From Candidatus Uhrbacteria bacterium (GTDB lineage Bacteria; Patescibacteriota; Patescibacteriia; 2-12-FULL-60-25), in the NCBI GenBank assembly GCA_016203535.1, contig JACQMO010000003.1, positions 1 to 64,000 on the forward strand: a stretch of DNA of 64,000 nt, written 5' to 3'. A program made the position numbers and the translations under genes. How positions within the stretch are numbered: position 1 is the stretch's first letter; each line of letters opens with the position of its first letter. The notes beneath the pieces were generated by a model, which worked only from the letters and a program-made list of their open reading frames with translations, was not told the origin of the DNA and did not search any database. This document shows, piece after piece, positions 7,293 through 15,448 of the stretch.

Positions 7293-8252
7293 TTATTCAA
7301 CGACGTCCGAGAGCGACGTCACCTCATACCCCATCGCCGTGGACAAGACGCCGATCCCCTTCAGAAGGTCGGTCACTCCGGCGGCGAGCGGATTCACGGT
7401 GAGTTTCAGCACGAGCGGATTTTGTTCGCTGTTCAGGACGACGATCTCTCCGAACCAATTCCGCGCCTTGATCGCCTGAACCTTGATCTCTTCCCCGTTC
7501 ACCCGAAGGGGCCAGTCCACGAGATCCGCCTCTCCCTTCAGGAGGTTGACATCGACTCGATCTTCAATCGTTTTCACGTGGGTTTTCAGGGCGCCGATGG
7601 CGCTTCCCAGCCCATCTTCCGCAGCGAAAACTCCCTGAAGCGCGGGATCGAACAACCCGAAATCGAGCGTCCCGACGCGGTTGCGCGAGAGACTGTCGAA
7701 CACGTCGGCGGAAAGCCACAGGCCGCTCGTTCCGAATGCTCCGGCGCTGTCTTTGTCCGGCCAGAACGTCGGAAGATACAGCGTGTGCGCGTCTTTCAGG
7801 TTGAACCCTTCGATGCTGCCGTCAAAGACGAACCGCTCATAGACCGATTCCGGCGCGGGTTTCTTTTGTTTCGCGGCGTCCGCGCGGGCCTTCACGGACG
7901 CATCCGTTTCCCGCGTGGTGTTCAATCGCCAGTTCACGCCGGCGACCTCGCGGGGGGCGAACCGGTCGATCACCACGATCCGCGTCCCTTCCTTGTCTTC
8001 GCCCGCGAGCAGCGCGCCGAGCTTGGCGCCGAAACCGAAAATCGTCTGCCGCATCTCAAGGACGCTCCCGCGGACCAGATGGATCCGCGCGGTCGCCTCC
8101 GCCGCCGTGAGTCCGTCGAAGGTCGAGCGTTTCAACTCGGCCGGAGCCGGTGGCGGCGCCACGAGATCCTGCGGCCGTTCGCATCCGGCGCCTACAAGCG
8201 CCAGGGCGATGCCTGGAAGGGTGATGAATGCCGCGCGGAAGGTGTTTGACAT
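7293..8252 (-). CDS. Putative lipoprotein of unknown function
   Basis: A 319-aa protein with a clear lipoprotein signal: an N-terminal Arg, a hydrophobic core and LVGAGC, with Cys24 as the lipidation site. The mature part begins with a Pro/Ala-rich linker (PPPAPAEL). It then alternates hydrophobic and charged segments, with no recognised domain and no transmembrane helix. A small membrane protein gene ends 10 bases upstream and is likely co-transcribed. It converges on the terminator of the 84-aa gene. Function unknown. Confidence 0.75.
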   Translation of the reverse strand: MSNTFRAAFITLPGIALALVGAGCERPQDLVAPPPAPAELKRSTFDGLTAAEATARIHLVRGSVLEMRQTIFGFGAKLGALLAGEDKEGTRIVVIDRFAPREVAGVNWRLNTTRETDASVKARADAAKQKKPAPESVYERFVFDGSIEGFNLKDAHTLYLPTFWPDKDSAGAFGTSGLWLSADVFDSLSRNRVGTLDFGLFDPALQGVFAAEDGLGSAIGALKTHVKTIEDRVDVNLLKGEADLVDWPLRVNGEEIKVQAIKARNWFGEIVVLNSEQNPLVLKLTVNPLAAGVTDLLKGIGVLSTAMGYEVTSLSDVVE

Positions 8253-8262
8253 ACCGAAGAGA

Positions 8263-8475
8263 TCAACGTCGGATCAGACGTTCCCATTGAATCCGAAGAT
8301 CGTCAATCCATCGGTCAGCCCGTTCGTCGCCCGTCCAGCGCCAAGCGGCCCACGCGAGGAGGGACAGGATGAGGACGAACAGAAGGCAGCCGATGCAACA
8401 GGCGTCCGTCCACGACCGGCCTTGACGGATGTCCACGTCCACTTCCTTCGGTTCGCGTCGCTCTCCGGTCGGCAT
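8263..8475 (-). CDS. Small single-pass membrane protein
   Basis: A 70-aa protein with one strong hydrophobic segment (about residues 25-46, CCIGCLLFVLILSLLAWAAW) between an N-terminal acidic/basic region and an Arg-rich C-terminus. Three Cys lie at the head of the membrane segment. It sits 10 bases upstream of the lipoprotein gene on the same strand, which supports it being real. Function unknown. Confidence 0.55.
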   Translation of the reverse strand: MPTGERREPKEVDVDIRQGRSWTDACCIGCLLFVLILSLLAWAAWRWTGDERADRWIDDLRIQWERLIRR

Positions 8476-8546
8476 ACGTCCGATCAGGGTAACCCGGAAT
8501 GACGCCGGATGACAATTGGAGATCGGACACGTACACTGTACCTCCT

Positions 8547-8999
8547 ATGAACCCATCGCCCGGGCTCCACGTCGGCGACCGCGCTCCGCAATTCACGCTT
8601 CCCGACCAGAATGGGAAAAAATTCCGTCTGTCGGAGGCCCGCGGGAAACATCCGGTGGTGCTCGTCTTTTATCCCGGGGACATGACGCCGGGATGCACGG
8701 TGCAGCTCTGCGCGCTCCGGGACGAGATGGGAAAATTCCACTCGCGCCATGCCCTCGTCTTCGGCGTGAACCATGGCGACGCGGCGAGCCATGAGCGATT
8801 CATCAAGAAACACGCGCTCCCATTTCCGCTGCTGGTTGACAAAGGAAAGCGGGTCAGCGAAAAATACGGAGCGACGAGGCGGTTCTTCAAAACAAACATC
8901 ATCCGCCGCAGCGTGGTGGTGATCGACGCCGACGGTCGGATCGCCTATCTCAAACGCGGCATGCCGAAAAACAGCGACATCCTCAAAACGCTGACCTAA
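8547..8999 (+). CDS. BCP-type (PrxQ) thioredoxin-dependent peroxiredoxin
   Basis: A 150-aa thiol peroxidase that reduces peroxides using a peroxidatic Cys. The active site reads FYPGDMTPGCTVQLC: the P-x3-T-x2-C motif gives the peroxidatic Cys, and a second Cys five residues on matches the C-x4-C resolving pair of the BCP/PrxQ group. The N-terminus GDRAPQFTLPDQNGKKFRLSE is typical. I chose the ATG at 8547 over an earlier one at 8499 because homology begins there. It is the first of four linked redox genes (with SOD, AhpC and glutaredoxin). Confidence 0.9.
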   Translation: MNPSPGLHVGDRAPQFTLPDQNGKKFRLSEARGKHPVVLVFYPGDMTPGCTVQLCALRDEMGKFHSRHALVFGVNHGDAASHERFIKKHALPFPLLVDKGKRVSEKYGATRRFFKTNIIRRSVVVIDADGRIAYLKRGMPKNSDILKTLT

Positions 9000-9006
9000 C
9001 CTCCGA

Positions 9007-9618
9007 ATGATCCCTATGACCGATCCCAAACCCCTCCCGTTTTCCGGCCAGCTCACGGGCATCAGCAAGAAAACGATCTCGATTCACCACGACAAGCTGT
9101 ACGCCGGGTATGTCGCAAAAAAGAACGAGATCGCCGACAAGCTCGCGCCGCTCATGGCAGGCGGCGACGTCTCGAGCGCAAACCAAAGCTTTTCCGAACT
9201 GCGCGCCCTCAAGGACGGAGAAACATTCGCCGTGAACGGCGTCTATCTCCACGAATGGTACTTCGATGTCTTGGGCGGCGACGGCAAACCGTCTGGCCCG
9301 TTGGTCGATGCGATCTCGGGCGCATACGGTTCCATTGAAAATTTCCTGGCCTATTTCTCGGCCTGCGGGATGGCCGCGCGAGGATGGGTGGTGCTCTGCT
9401 GGGACACGCATGACGACGCGCTCCGCGTGTACACCGGCGATGCGCACAACCAGGGCGGCGTATGGGGGTGCCTTCCCCTCATCGTGCTCGACGTCTACGA
9501 ACACGCCTACTTCATCGACTACGGTTCCGACCGCAAGGCCTACATCGCCGACTTCTGGAAAAACCTCAACTGGGCAAAAGCGAATGAACTGTATGAAAAA
9601 GCAGCAAGTAGCATGTAG
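9007..9618 (+). CDS. Superoxide dismutase, Fe/Mn family
   Basis: A 203-aa enzyme that converts superoxide to peroxide and oxygen. Metal ligands are visible in order: a His in SIHHDKLYAGY (near 27), a His in NGVYLHEWYF (near 81), and Asp and His in LDVYEHAYFIDYG, the family signature D-x-W/Y-E-H-A-Y. The Fe versus Mn choice cannot be settled by eye. It starts 7 bases after the peroxiredoxin stop, so the two form an operon in which the peroxide product meets its scavenger. The last codons (AASSM) lie within a palindromic repeat. A second ATG at 9016 is possible. Confidence 0.93.
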   Translation: MIPMTDPKPLPFSGQLTGISKKTISIHHDKLYAGYVAKKNEIADKLAPLMAGGDVSSANQSFSELRALKDGETFAVNGVYLHEWYFDVLGGDGKPSGPLVDAISGAYGSIENFLAYFSACGMAARGWVVLCWDTHDDALRVYTGDAHNQGGVWGCLPLIVLDVYEHAYFIDYGSDRKAYIADFWKNLNWAKANELYEKAASSM

Positions 9619-9665
9619 CATGGTTTTTTCCTAACCCTTGCTGCATGCTTCTTGCTCCCTGCTAC
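9601..9665. repeat. Imperfect palindrome over the SOD 3' end
   Basis: The left arm GCAGCAAGTAGCATGTAGCA (9601-9620) is inverted as TGCTGCATGCTTCTTGCTCC within 9639-9663. A T-run (9624-9629) lies in the loop. The left arm encodes the last residues of the dismutase. A 10-bp tandem (ATTTCCAACC twice) follows at 9671-9690. Confidence 0.6.
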
Positions 9666-9697
9666 TACCCATTTCCAACCATTTCCAACCCAACCCT

Positions 9698-10225
9698 ATG
9701 ATTCACATCTCGAAAGCCGCGCCAATCTTCTCGAATGCGATGGCGTACTGCAAAGAAAAAGAGTTCTGCACCATCAGTCTGTCCGACTACAAGGGCAAAT
9801 GGCTCGTCCTCTTTTTCTATCCGCGCGATTTCACCTTCATCTGTCCGACCGAGATCAAAGGATTCGCGGAACGCCAGGCCGATTTCAAAAAATTGAACTG
9901 CGAAATTCTGGCCGCCTCAACCGATTCGGCGTGGTGCCACAAAAACTGGTTTGAACGCGATCTCCCTCAAGTCGAATATCCCGTCCTCGCCGACACCACG
10001 CAGAACATTGCCCGTGCATACGATGTGCTGAACGAAGATAACGGATCGGCGGAACGCGGGACGTTCATCATCGATCCGGAAGGCATCTTGCGATACGCGC
10101 TCATCTCGAACGGATCCGTCGGACGCTCGGTCAAAGAGACGTTTCGCGTGCTCGAAGCCCTCCAGACCGGAGAGCGCTGCCCGATGGAATGGGAACACGG
10201 AAAAGAAACGCTCGGGAAAGCATAG
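9698..10225 (+). CDS. ahpC: AhpC/Prx1-type 2-Cys peroxiredoxin
   Basis: A 175-aa typical 2-Cys peroxiredoxin. The peroxidatic Cys lies in FFYPRDFTFICPTEI near residue 50 and the resolving Cys in GERCPMEWEHG near the C-terminus, matching the Prx1/AhpC subgroup. The GTFIIDPEGILRYA segment is also standard. The ATG at 9698 is used because the codons before it are repeat-derived and non-homologous. It follows the dismutase by 79 bases containing a palindrome. No AhpF is nearby; the glutaredoxin encoded just downstream on the other strand may be its electron donor (inference). Confidence 0.92.
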   Translation: MIHISKAAPIFSNAMAYCKEKEFCTISLSDYKGKWLVLFFYPRDFTFICPTEIKGFAERQADFKKLNCEILAASTDSAWCHKNWFERDLPQVEYPVLADTTQNIARAYDVLNEDNGSAERGTFIIDPEGILRYALISNGSVGRSVKETFRVLEALQTGERCPMEWEHGKETLGKA

Positions 10226-10231
10226 CGTTTT

Positions 10232-10480
10232 TTATGCGGCCGCTTTTTCCTTTTTTCCGAGTGCTTCTTCGAGCGCGGCCTTGTTCCATCCCACGATGAT
10301 CTTGCCGTCGATGTCGATGACCGGCACGCCCATCTGGCCGGATTTTTTCACCATCTCGTTCGCCGCGGCCGGATCCTCCGCCACGTCGATCTCGGTAAAA
10401 GCGATCCCCTTCTCGTTCAAAAATTCTTTCGTGAGCTTGCAATACGGACAGGTTTTTGTCGTATACACTTTTATCGTCAT
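10232..10480 (-). CDS. Glutaredoxin-like thioredoxin-fold protein
   Basis: An 82-aa protein with the glutaredoxin active site CPYC at residues 11-14 (TTKTCPYCKLTKEFL). The cis-Pro is in MGVPVIDIDG, followed by GWNKAALEEAL, as in NrdH/Grx-type proteins. It would reduce disulfides or the neighbouring peroxiredoxins. It converges tail to tail with ahpC (6 bases apart) and has an extended -10 promoter 30 bases upstream. Confidence 0.9.
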   Translation of the reverse strand: MTIKVYTTKTCPYCKLTKEFLNEKGIAFTEIDVAEDPAAANEMVKKSGQMGVPVIDIDGKIIVGWNKAALEEALGKKEKAAA

Positions 10481-10509
10481 AAAAGGACTATGAAAATGAA
10501 GTTGATTTC

Positions 10510-10518
10510 AGTATAGCA
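10510..10518 (-). promoter_or_regulatory. Extended -10 promoter of the glutaredoxin gene
   Basis: On the minus strand TGCTATACT forms a TGn extended -10 (hexamer at 10510-10515) 30 bases before the glutaredoxin ATG. No good -35 is seen, as expected for extended -10 promoters. Confidence 0.6.
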
Positions 10519-10543
10519 CGACAAAAAAACGAGTTATGCACAC

Positions 10544-12040
10544 CTATCTTCGCAGTTGTTGCAAAAATCGTACGAGCAACCGCACCCCGTACCCCGTTCC
10601 GCCGTATGGTTGATCCGGCCGCGTTTCGCGCTCGGTGTAGGACGGTCCGGCAATGTCGAGGTGCGCCCAGGGCGTATCGCCGACGAATTGTTTGAGAAAC
10701 AATGCCGCCGTGATGGTCCCGGCGCTGCCGTTCCCCGTGTTCTTGATATCCGCGATCTTCGATCTGATATGATCGAAATACGAAGGAAAAAGCGGGAGCT
10801 CCCAGAGCGGTTCGCCGCTTTCGTCCGCCGCGTCACGAAGCCGCCGCGAAAGTTTCGGATCCGTGGACATGAGGCCGGCGACCTCCTCCCCCAGCGCGAC
10901 GACGCACGCGCCCGTGAGGGTCGCGAGATCGACGATCATGTCGGGCTTAAGGGATGCGGCGTAGGACAGCGCATCCGCAAGCGTCACGCGTCCCTCGGCG
11001 TCGGTGTTCAAAATTTCGATCGTCGTCCCGTTCATGGCGCGGATAATGTCACCTGGACGATACGCCGTCCCGCTCGGCATATTTTCGACGGCAAGGAATA
11101 CCCCGTGCACGGCAACCGGGAGCCGCAATTCCGCAAGCGCCTTGAAAAGGCCAAGAACGGCCGCCGCGCCGGCCATGTCAATTTTCATGGTTTCCATTCC
11201 CTTGGCCGGCTTGATGGACAGGCCGCCGGAATCGAAGGTGACCGCTTTCCCCACGATCGCCACCGTCCGTTTCGCCCCGGCTGGGCGGTACGAGAGATGC
11301 ACGCCGACGGGCGCATGGACCGACCCGCGGGCGACGGCGAGGGCCGCGCACATCCCCCGTCGCTCCATCTCATTCGCGTCCATGACCTTCACGCGAATCC
11401 CGTTCCCGACCATCGCCCGCGCCTCTTCCGCCATGCGGGCCGGTGTCATTTCCGACGACGGCGTGTTCACGAGATCCCGGGCGTAGTTCGTCGCGGTCGA
11501 CAAGATCTCCGCCGTCCGGATCCCCTCCTCCGCCGATTTCGCGGCGTTCGCCGTCACATAGATGGAGACGGTTTTGAGTTCGCGCGGGGGCGTCTCTTTT
11601 TTACGCAGCGTCCCGTGGTACACGTGGAACCGATACGCGGAAAGAAAAAATCCTTCCGCGAGCGCCTGCGCGGCGGTCCGTGAATCCATCCCGTTCACTC
11701 CCGCGCCAGGAAGCGACGTGGCGAGCGTGGTCGCCCGGTTGGACATCGCGAGCTTCACGAGAAACCCGCCGAGCTTCCGCGCCGCATCCGGCGTAAACGA
11801 TTTTTTCTCCCCGAGTCCGATCACGGCGAATTTCTTTGCCGGCAGTTTCCCGAACGTCGGAAACACGAGCGTCTGCCCGAGCTTCCCTTCAAACCCCTCG
11901 CGCGAGATCAATTTCGAGAGCTCTCCGTCGAACGTCCGGTCCGCGTCTTCGAGCGGACGCCTCGCATCACGAAACATTCCAATGACAACGAGGTCGGCGG
12001 CGCCGTCGAGCGGACGTCCTTGAACAACGCGGATTTCCAT
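10544..12040 (-). CDS. pepA: Leucyl aminopeptidase (M17 family)
   Basis: A 498-aa cytosolic two-zinc aminopeptidase that removes N-terminal residues from peptides. The family signature NTDAEGRVTLADAL is present near residue 350. Upstream are the metal/substrate Lys region VAIVGKAVTFDSGGLSIKP and MKIDMAGAAAVLG, all in the expected order. The N-terminal domain (1-170) is the variable M17 domain. Length matches E. coli PepA. It probably has its own transcript; the next minus-strand gene upstream ends at a terminator 43 bases before its start. Confidence 0.95.
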   Translation of the reverse strand: MEIRVVQGRPLDGAADLVVIGMFRDARRPLEDADRTFDGELSKLISREGFEGKLGQTLVFPTFGKLPAKKFAVIGLGEKKSFTPDAARKLGGFLVKLAMSNRATTLATSLPGAGVNGMDSRTAAQALAEGFFLSAYRFHVYHGTLRKKETPPRELKTVSIYVTANAAKSAEEGIRTAEILSTATNYARDLVNTPSSEMTPARMAEEARAMVGNGIRVKVMDANEMERRGMCAALAVARGSVHAPVGVHLSYRPAGAKRTVAIVGKAVTFDSGGLSIKPAKGMETMKIDMAGAAAVLGLFKALAELRLPVAVHGVFLAVENMPSGTAYRPGDIIRAMNGTTIEILNTDAEGRVTLADALSYAASLKPDMIVDLATLTGACVVALGEEVAGLMSTDPKLSRRLRDAADESGEPLWELPLFPSYFDHIRSKIADIKNTGNGSAGTITAALFLKQFVGDTPWAHLDIAGPSYTERETRPDQPYGGTGYGVRLLVRFLQQLRR

Positions 12041-12082
12041 ATGCCGGCGACCTTACCCGACGTCCCGGGGAGAATCAAGGGA

Positions 12083-12117
12083 ACCAAAAACAAAAAGGCG
12101 GACGTCGGACGTCCGCC
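12083..12117 (-). terminator. Rho-independent terminator after the HAD gene
   Basis: A 9-bp stem GGCGGACGT/ACGTCCGCC (12097-12117, loop CGG) is followed on the minus strand by a T-rich tract (TTTTTGTTTTTGG). Confidence 0.8.
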
Positions 12118-12137
12118 AAAGGGCCAAAAGCCTCGTG

Positions 12138-12920
12138 TTACACCGCCTTCAGCTTGGAGGCGAGTCGTTCGGCGATTTCGGGCGGAAGGATCGAAAGGAG
12201 CGACGTTTCCTGGAACAGCCCTTGGTCGTTGCAGCGGAAGAACGCGAGCACGTCCTTTTTCTCCCACACGACGGGCCAGCGTTTGTTTCTCGCCAACGCG
12301 AGGAGCTTCGCGCTCGGATTGAAGCAGATCGGATACCCCACCTGCTCGAACATTTCGGCGTCGCTCCCGCTGTCGCCGATCGCGACGGAACGTTCGAGAG
12401 AGAGACGCGCTTCCTCCGCGAGGATGCGGACCGCTTCGCCTTTCTTGAAGCACCATTCGATCGGCATCCCGCCGAGATATGTCGTCGTGTCGGACGGATG
12501 TTCCGTCGCGAAGATGTCGGTAATCCGATGGGACTCGGCGAACGCCGTCACAACCTCGCGCGGTGAACCGGAAATGATCACGCGACGGATCCCCAGCTCC
12601 TCGACGGCCTGCGACAGGCGGTCCGTGAACACGTGGACCAACCGACCGTTCTCCCGGATCACCTCGCGGGCCGCGAACCGCGCATCGGAGAGACGGACTC
12701 CCCGGAGACGGAAATCGTTCTGGTACGCGTCGATCTGCGCGTTCACGAAGTCGTCGAACGACCCTTCGCGCCGCTTGTACGCCCGCCGCTGTTCCTCGGT
12801 CTTCGCAAGCACGATGCCCGGCAGCAGGCCGAGCTCCACCATTTTGTGGATCCATTCGTCGAACAACTGCCAGCGGAGCCACGTCCCATCGATGTCGAAA
12901 AATACGGCTTCAGAGCCCAT
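12138..12920 (-). CDS. HAD-family phosphatase (SerB-like, HAD-IB)
   Basis: A 260-aa hydrolase. Motif I is FFDIDGTWLR (the DxDGT nucleophile pair), motif II RVIISGSPREVV, and motif III/IV the Lys in CFKKGEAVRIL and VAIGDSGSDAEMFEQVG. A helical cap lies between motifs I and II, as in the phosphoserine-phosphatase-like IB subfamily. The substrate is unknown. The start at 12920 is set by AAGGAGG five bases upstream, a strong Shine-Dalgarno site. A TTGACG-17-TAGCGT promoter lies just before it and a terminator after it, so it is a single-gene unit. Confidence 0.85.
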   Translation of the reverse strand: MGSEAVFFDIDGTWLRWQLFDEWIHKMVELGLLPGIVLAKTEEQRRAYKRREGSFDDFVNAQIDAYQNDFRLRGVRLSDARFAAREVIRENGRLVHVFTDRLSQAVEELGIRRVIISGSPREVVTAFAESHRITDIFATEHPSDTTTYLGGMPIEWCFKKGEAVRILAEEARLSLERSVAIGDSGSDAEMFEQVGYPICFNPSAKLLALARNKRWPVVWEKKDVLAFFRCNDQGLFQETSLLSILPPEIAERLASKLKAV

Positions 12921-12949
12921 GCGTCCTCCTTTCAAAAGAACAGGAGGCG

Positions 12950-12978
12950 ACGCTATCAGAAGGTTCCGTACCCGTCAA
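12950..12978 (-). promoter_or_regulatory. Sigma70 promoter of the HAD gene
   Basis: Minus strand: TTGACG (12973-12978), 17-bp spacer, TAGCGT (12950-12955). It overlaps the 3' end of the upstream nuclease gene. Confidence 0.6.
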
Positions 12979-13556
12979 CGGTCCGGCGCGCACACGCCGG
13001 CCCACAGTCCGAGCTTCTCCTCGCGCGCGGCCGTTTCGTCGTCGCGCAATTCCTTTTTTCGCGACGCGGCGAGCGGGAACGAAAGGTAGGCGTGAGCGAA
13101 TCCGTCGCGGACCATGAGCGCATTCACGTCGGTGCCGTCCGCCAATAAAACGTTGCGCAGCAGCCGGTCGTATTTGTCGCGCTCGTCCGCCTGCGGGTCG
13201 GCCTCGAGCCGGATTCTCGTTCCGTCAGGCAGAAGCTCGTGAAGCTTCTTCGACGCCTCCTTCCCGAAACATTCCACCGGGCGGCGGGGATCCACGGTTT
13301 CGGGCGTATTGATTCCGAGCAGCCGGACCGTCCACTCGCCGTCCTCCTGATCAACCTTCGCGACAAAAGTGTCCCCGTCCACGACGCGGAGGATCGTCGC
13401 GTTCAACGCGACGGTTCCGGTTGCCTGCCCCGGCGCCGCATCCGGCAACGCGGGCTGCGACGTCCCTGGTCGCGCAGAAAAAAACGTCTCCGCTCCGACG
13501 AGAAACAGAAGCAGAAGAAAACCGACGAGCCCGCTCCGTGTGTTCAGAAACTTCAT
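12975..13556 (-). CDS. Exported micrococcal-nuclease-like protein
   Basis: A 193-aa thermonuclease-family (SNase, OB-fold) protein. An N-terminal hydrophobic helix (about residues 9-25) is a signal peptide or anchor, followed by a Pro/Ala linker. The nuclease core shows LRVVDGDTFVAKVD, then VRLLGINTPETVDPRRP with the catalytic Arg and metal-binding Asp, then a Lys/Arg-rich stretch and DKYDRLLRNVLLADGTDVN and GFAHAYLSF. It would cut extracellular DNA or RNA, useful for salvage in an organism of limited metabolism (inference). I chose the ATG at 13556; a TATACT lies 8 bases upstream. A further ATG exists at 13583. Confidence 0.87.
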   Translation of the reverse strand: MKFLNTRSGLVGFLLLLFLVGAETFFSARPGTSQPALPDAAPGQATGTVALNATILRVVDGDTFVAKVDQEDGEWTVRLLGINTPETVDPRRPVECFGKEASKKLHELLPDGTRIRLEADPQADERDKYDRLLRNVLLADGTDVNALMVRDGFAHAYLSFPLAASRKKELRDDETAAREEKLGLWAGVCAPDR

Positions 13557-13581
13557 CCTCACGTAGTATACCCATACGCCC

Positions 13582-13926
13582 ATGAAAGAACGACCTTCTC
13601 CCCTTCCCCAACGGCCGAAGAACGCGGAGCATGAGACCGCGATCTTCGCGGCGGAAATCGGACATGCCGCCCCGATCGACCTTCACGGTCTCGATACCGA
13701 ACGGGCCCGCGCGGAAACGGACGCGTTTCTCGACCGGAGTTTCATGAACGGAGAAGAGGTCGTCAAAATCATCCACGGACGCGGCGAGTTGAAACTGAAG
13801 CGCGTCGTCGAAGAAATTCTCCGCAATCATCCGCTCGTGGAATATTTCCGCGGGTCGCAGAGCCCGTCGGAATCAAACGCGGTCACCTACGTACGGCTCG
13901 CGCGAAAAGGGCATACGGAACCATAA
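13582..13926 (+). CDS. Smr-domain protein
   Basis: A 114-aa stand-alone Smr (small MutS-related) domain. The family motifs are present: PIDLHGLDTERAR near residue 32 (LDLHG) and VVKIIHGRGELKLKRVVEEIL near 62 (the HGxG nuclease motif), ending with VTYVRLARK. Smr domains have endonuclease or RNA-binding activity linked to recombination control or ribosome rescue. No MutS2 portion is attached. The 3' end overlaps the PRPP synthetase gene by 44 bases tail to tail. Confidence 0.87.
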   Translation: MKERPSPLPQRPKNAEHETAIFAAEIGHAAPIDLHGLDTERARAETDAFLDRSFMNGEEVVKIIHGRGELKLKRVVEEILRNHPLVEYFRGSQSPSESNAVTYVRLARKGHTEP

Positions 13927-14743
13927 GCACTCCGGTCGCGTGGTCGAACGCGGCATTGAGCGAGGCAAGACCTCCGCGTTTCATCGTCTTCCGGAGACGC
14001 GCGAGATCGAAGGCGTGCGAAACGTACGCGTGGACGGACACGGCGCCCGCTTTCCGGAGGACCGCAGCTGCGTTCAGGAGCGTATCGCCCGTGTCCGCCA
14101 TGTCGTCGACGAGAAGGACGCGCGCGCCGTTCGGGTCTCCGGATACCAGATGGGAGGTGACGCGGCCCGGACCGAGCCGCTTTTTTCCGACCTGGACAAG
14201 CGGAAGACGAAGCTTCCGGGCAACCTCCTGCGCGCGATCGGCGGCGCCATGGTCCGGAGCGGCGATCGCCGTGATCCGGCGCGACCGTGCGAATCGGACG
14301 ATTGCGTTTGTCGGTCTGATGTTGTCCAAGCGGTCGCGGAAAAATGTCTCAAATCGATGGCTATGCGTATCGAGCGTTACGATGCGTCTGACGCCGGTCG
14401 CGAGCAGGAGGTCGGCAATCACGTGTCCGGCCGCGATCTCGCCCGGATGCGCCGGGCGGTCCTGGCGGCCGTATGCGATCCACGGCGCGATAAGCGAGAC
14501 GTTCCGGGCGCCGGCCTCCTGCGCCGCATGAATGAGAAGGAACAGCTGAAAATTTTTGACCGGGTCTTCCCACACGTTCCCGACGACGATGACGTCCGTC
14601 CCGATGCGCGCCGGCGTAAACACCGTCCACTCACCGGCCGCGTATTTTTTTGGACGGACGATCTGGGCCGCGGCGCCGAATACGCGGGCCGTGCCACGGA
14701 CGAGCCGAGCGTCATTGGAGAGTCCGATGATCGATGGTTTCAT
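13883..14743 (-). CDS. prs: Ribose-phosphate pyrophosphokinase-like protein
   Basis: A 286-aa PRPP synthetase family member, making PRPP from ribose-5-phosphate and ATP. The flexible-loop motif reads WIAYGRQDRPAHPGE, the ribose-5-P site LDTHSHRFETFF, and the PRPP loop VLLVDDMADTGDTLLNAA. The family is usually 310-320 aa, so this version is short, mainly at the N-terminus. Adjacent to it is a separate phosphoribosyltransferase that could use the PRPP. Shine-Dalgarno AAGGA lies just upstream of the ATG. Confidence 0.87.
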   Translation of the reverse strand: MKPSIIGLSNDARLVRGTARVFGAAAQIVRPKKYAAGEWTVFTPARIGTDVIVVGNVWEDPVKNFQLFLLIHAAQEAGARNVSLIAPWIAYGRQDRPAHPGEIAAGHVIADLLLATGVRRIVTLDTHSHRFETFFRDRLDNIRPTNAIVRFARSRRITAIAAPDHGAADRAQEVARKLRLPLVQVGKKRLGPGRVTSHLVSGDPNGARVLLVDDMADTGDTLLNAAAVLRKAGAVSVHAYVSHAFDLARLRKTMKRGGLASLNAAFDHATGVLMVPYALFARAVRR

Positions 14744-14758
14744 GGTTTCCTTATTCGC

Positions 14759-15400
14759 CTATTCGTACGAATATGCGAATGGCTGCAAAAGACGGGTGAC
14801 GTCCGAATCTTCGAGCTGCTGAAACTCCGAATAAAATTGGCCGACGGCGCCGTACGAGGCAGGTTCCGACAGGGCGATGACCTCGACGCCCGTCCGACGA
14901 AGCTCTTCGAGCGACTCCTTTGCGCCATGCGGAACGCTCACGATGATCCGAGTGGCGCCCTGATGGCGCGCGGCTTCGACGGCGGCGTTCATCGTCAGTC
15001 CGGTCGCGATGCCGTCATCCACGATGATGACGGTCTTCCCGTGAAAGGACGGCAAAGCGCGACCGGAACGGTACGCCTCGACGCGACGAGCGGCCTCCGC
15101 CCGTTCCGTTGCCACGATGCGTTCTACCCGTTTTGGATCATTCGCCGCTTTTTCCCCCTCGTTCCACACGATCTCTCCCGTTTCGGCAAGCGCGCCGATG
15201 GCATACTCTTCGTTCGACGGGGCGCCGATTTTCCGCGTCACGATCACGTCGAGCGGCAACGCGAGCGCCTTCGCGACCTCCACCCCTACGGCCACGCCGC
15301 CGCGCGGGAGGGCATACAGAAGAACGTCACTCCGTCCGGAAAATTCCGACAGCTTTCCGGCCAGTTTTTTTCCGGCCTCGGCCCGGTCACGGAATACCAT
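14759..15400 (-). CDS. Phosphoribosyltransferase-family protein
   Basis: A 213-aa PRTase-fold protein. The PRPP-binding loop is VIIVDDGIATGLTMNAAV near residue 125, and LLYALPRGGVAVGVEVAKAL near residue 28 is the characteristic start of the predicted-phosphoribosyltransferase group. The substrate is unknown. The ATG at 15400 is chosen because the family begins VFRDRAEAGKKLA. It stops 15 bases before the PRPP synthetase start, suggesting an operon. Confidence 0.82.
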   Translation of the reverse strand: MVFRDRAEAGKKLAGKLSEFSGRSDVLLYALPRGGVAVGVEVAKALALPLDVIVTRKIGAPSNEEYAIGALAETGEIVWNEGEKAANDPKRVERIVATERAEAARRVEAYRSGRALPSFHGKTVIIVDDGIATGLTMNAAVEAARHQGATRIIVSVPHGAKESLEELRRTGVEVIALSEPASYGAVGQFYSEFQQLEDSDVTRLLQPFAYSYE

Positions 15401-15448
15401 GCGGGAATGGTAGCAAAAAATCCGAAAACGGCGTATGCTGCGGCGCGT

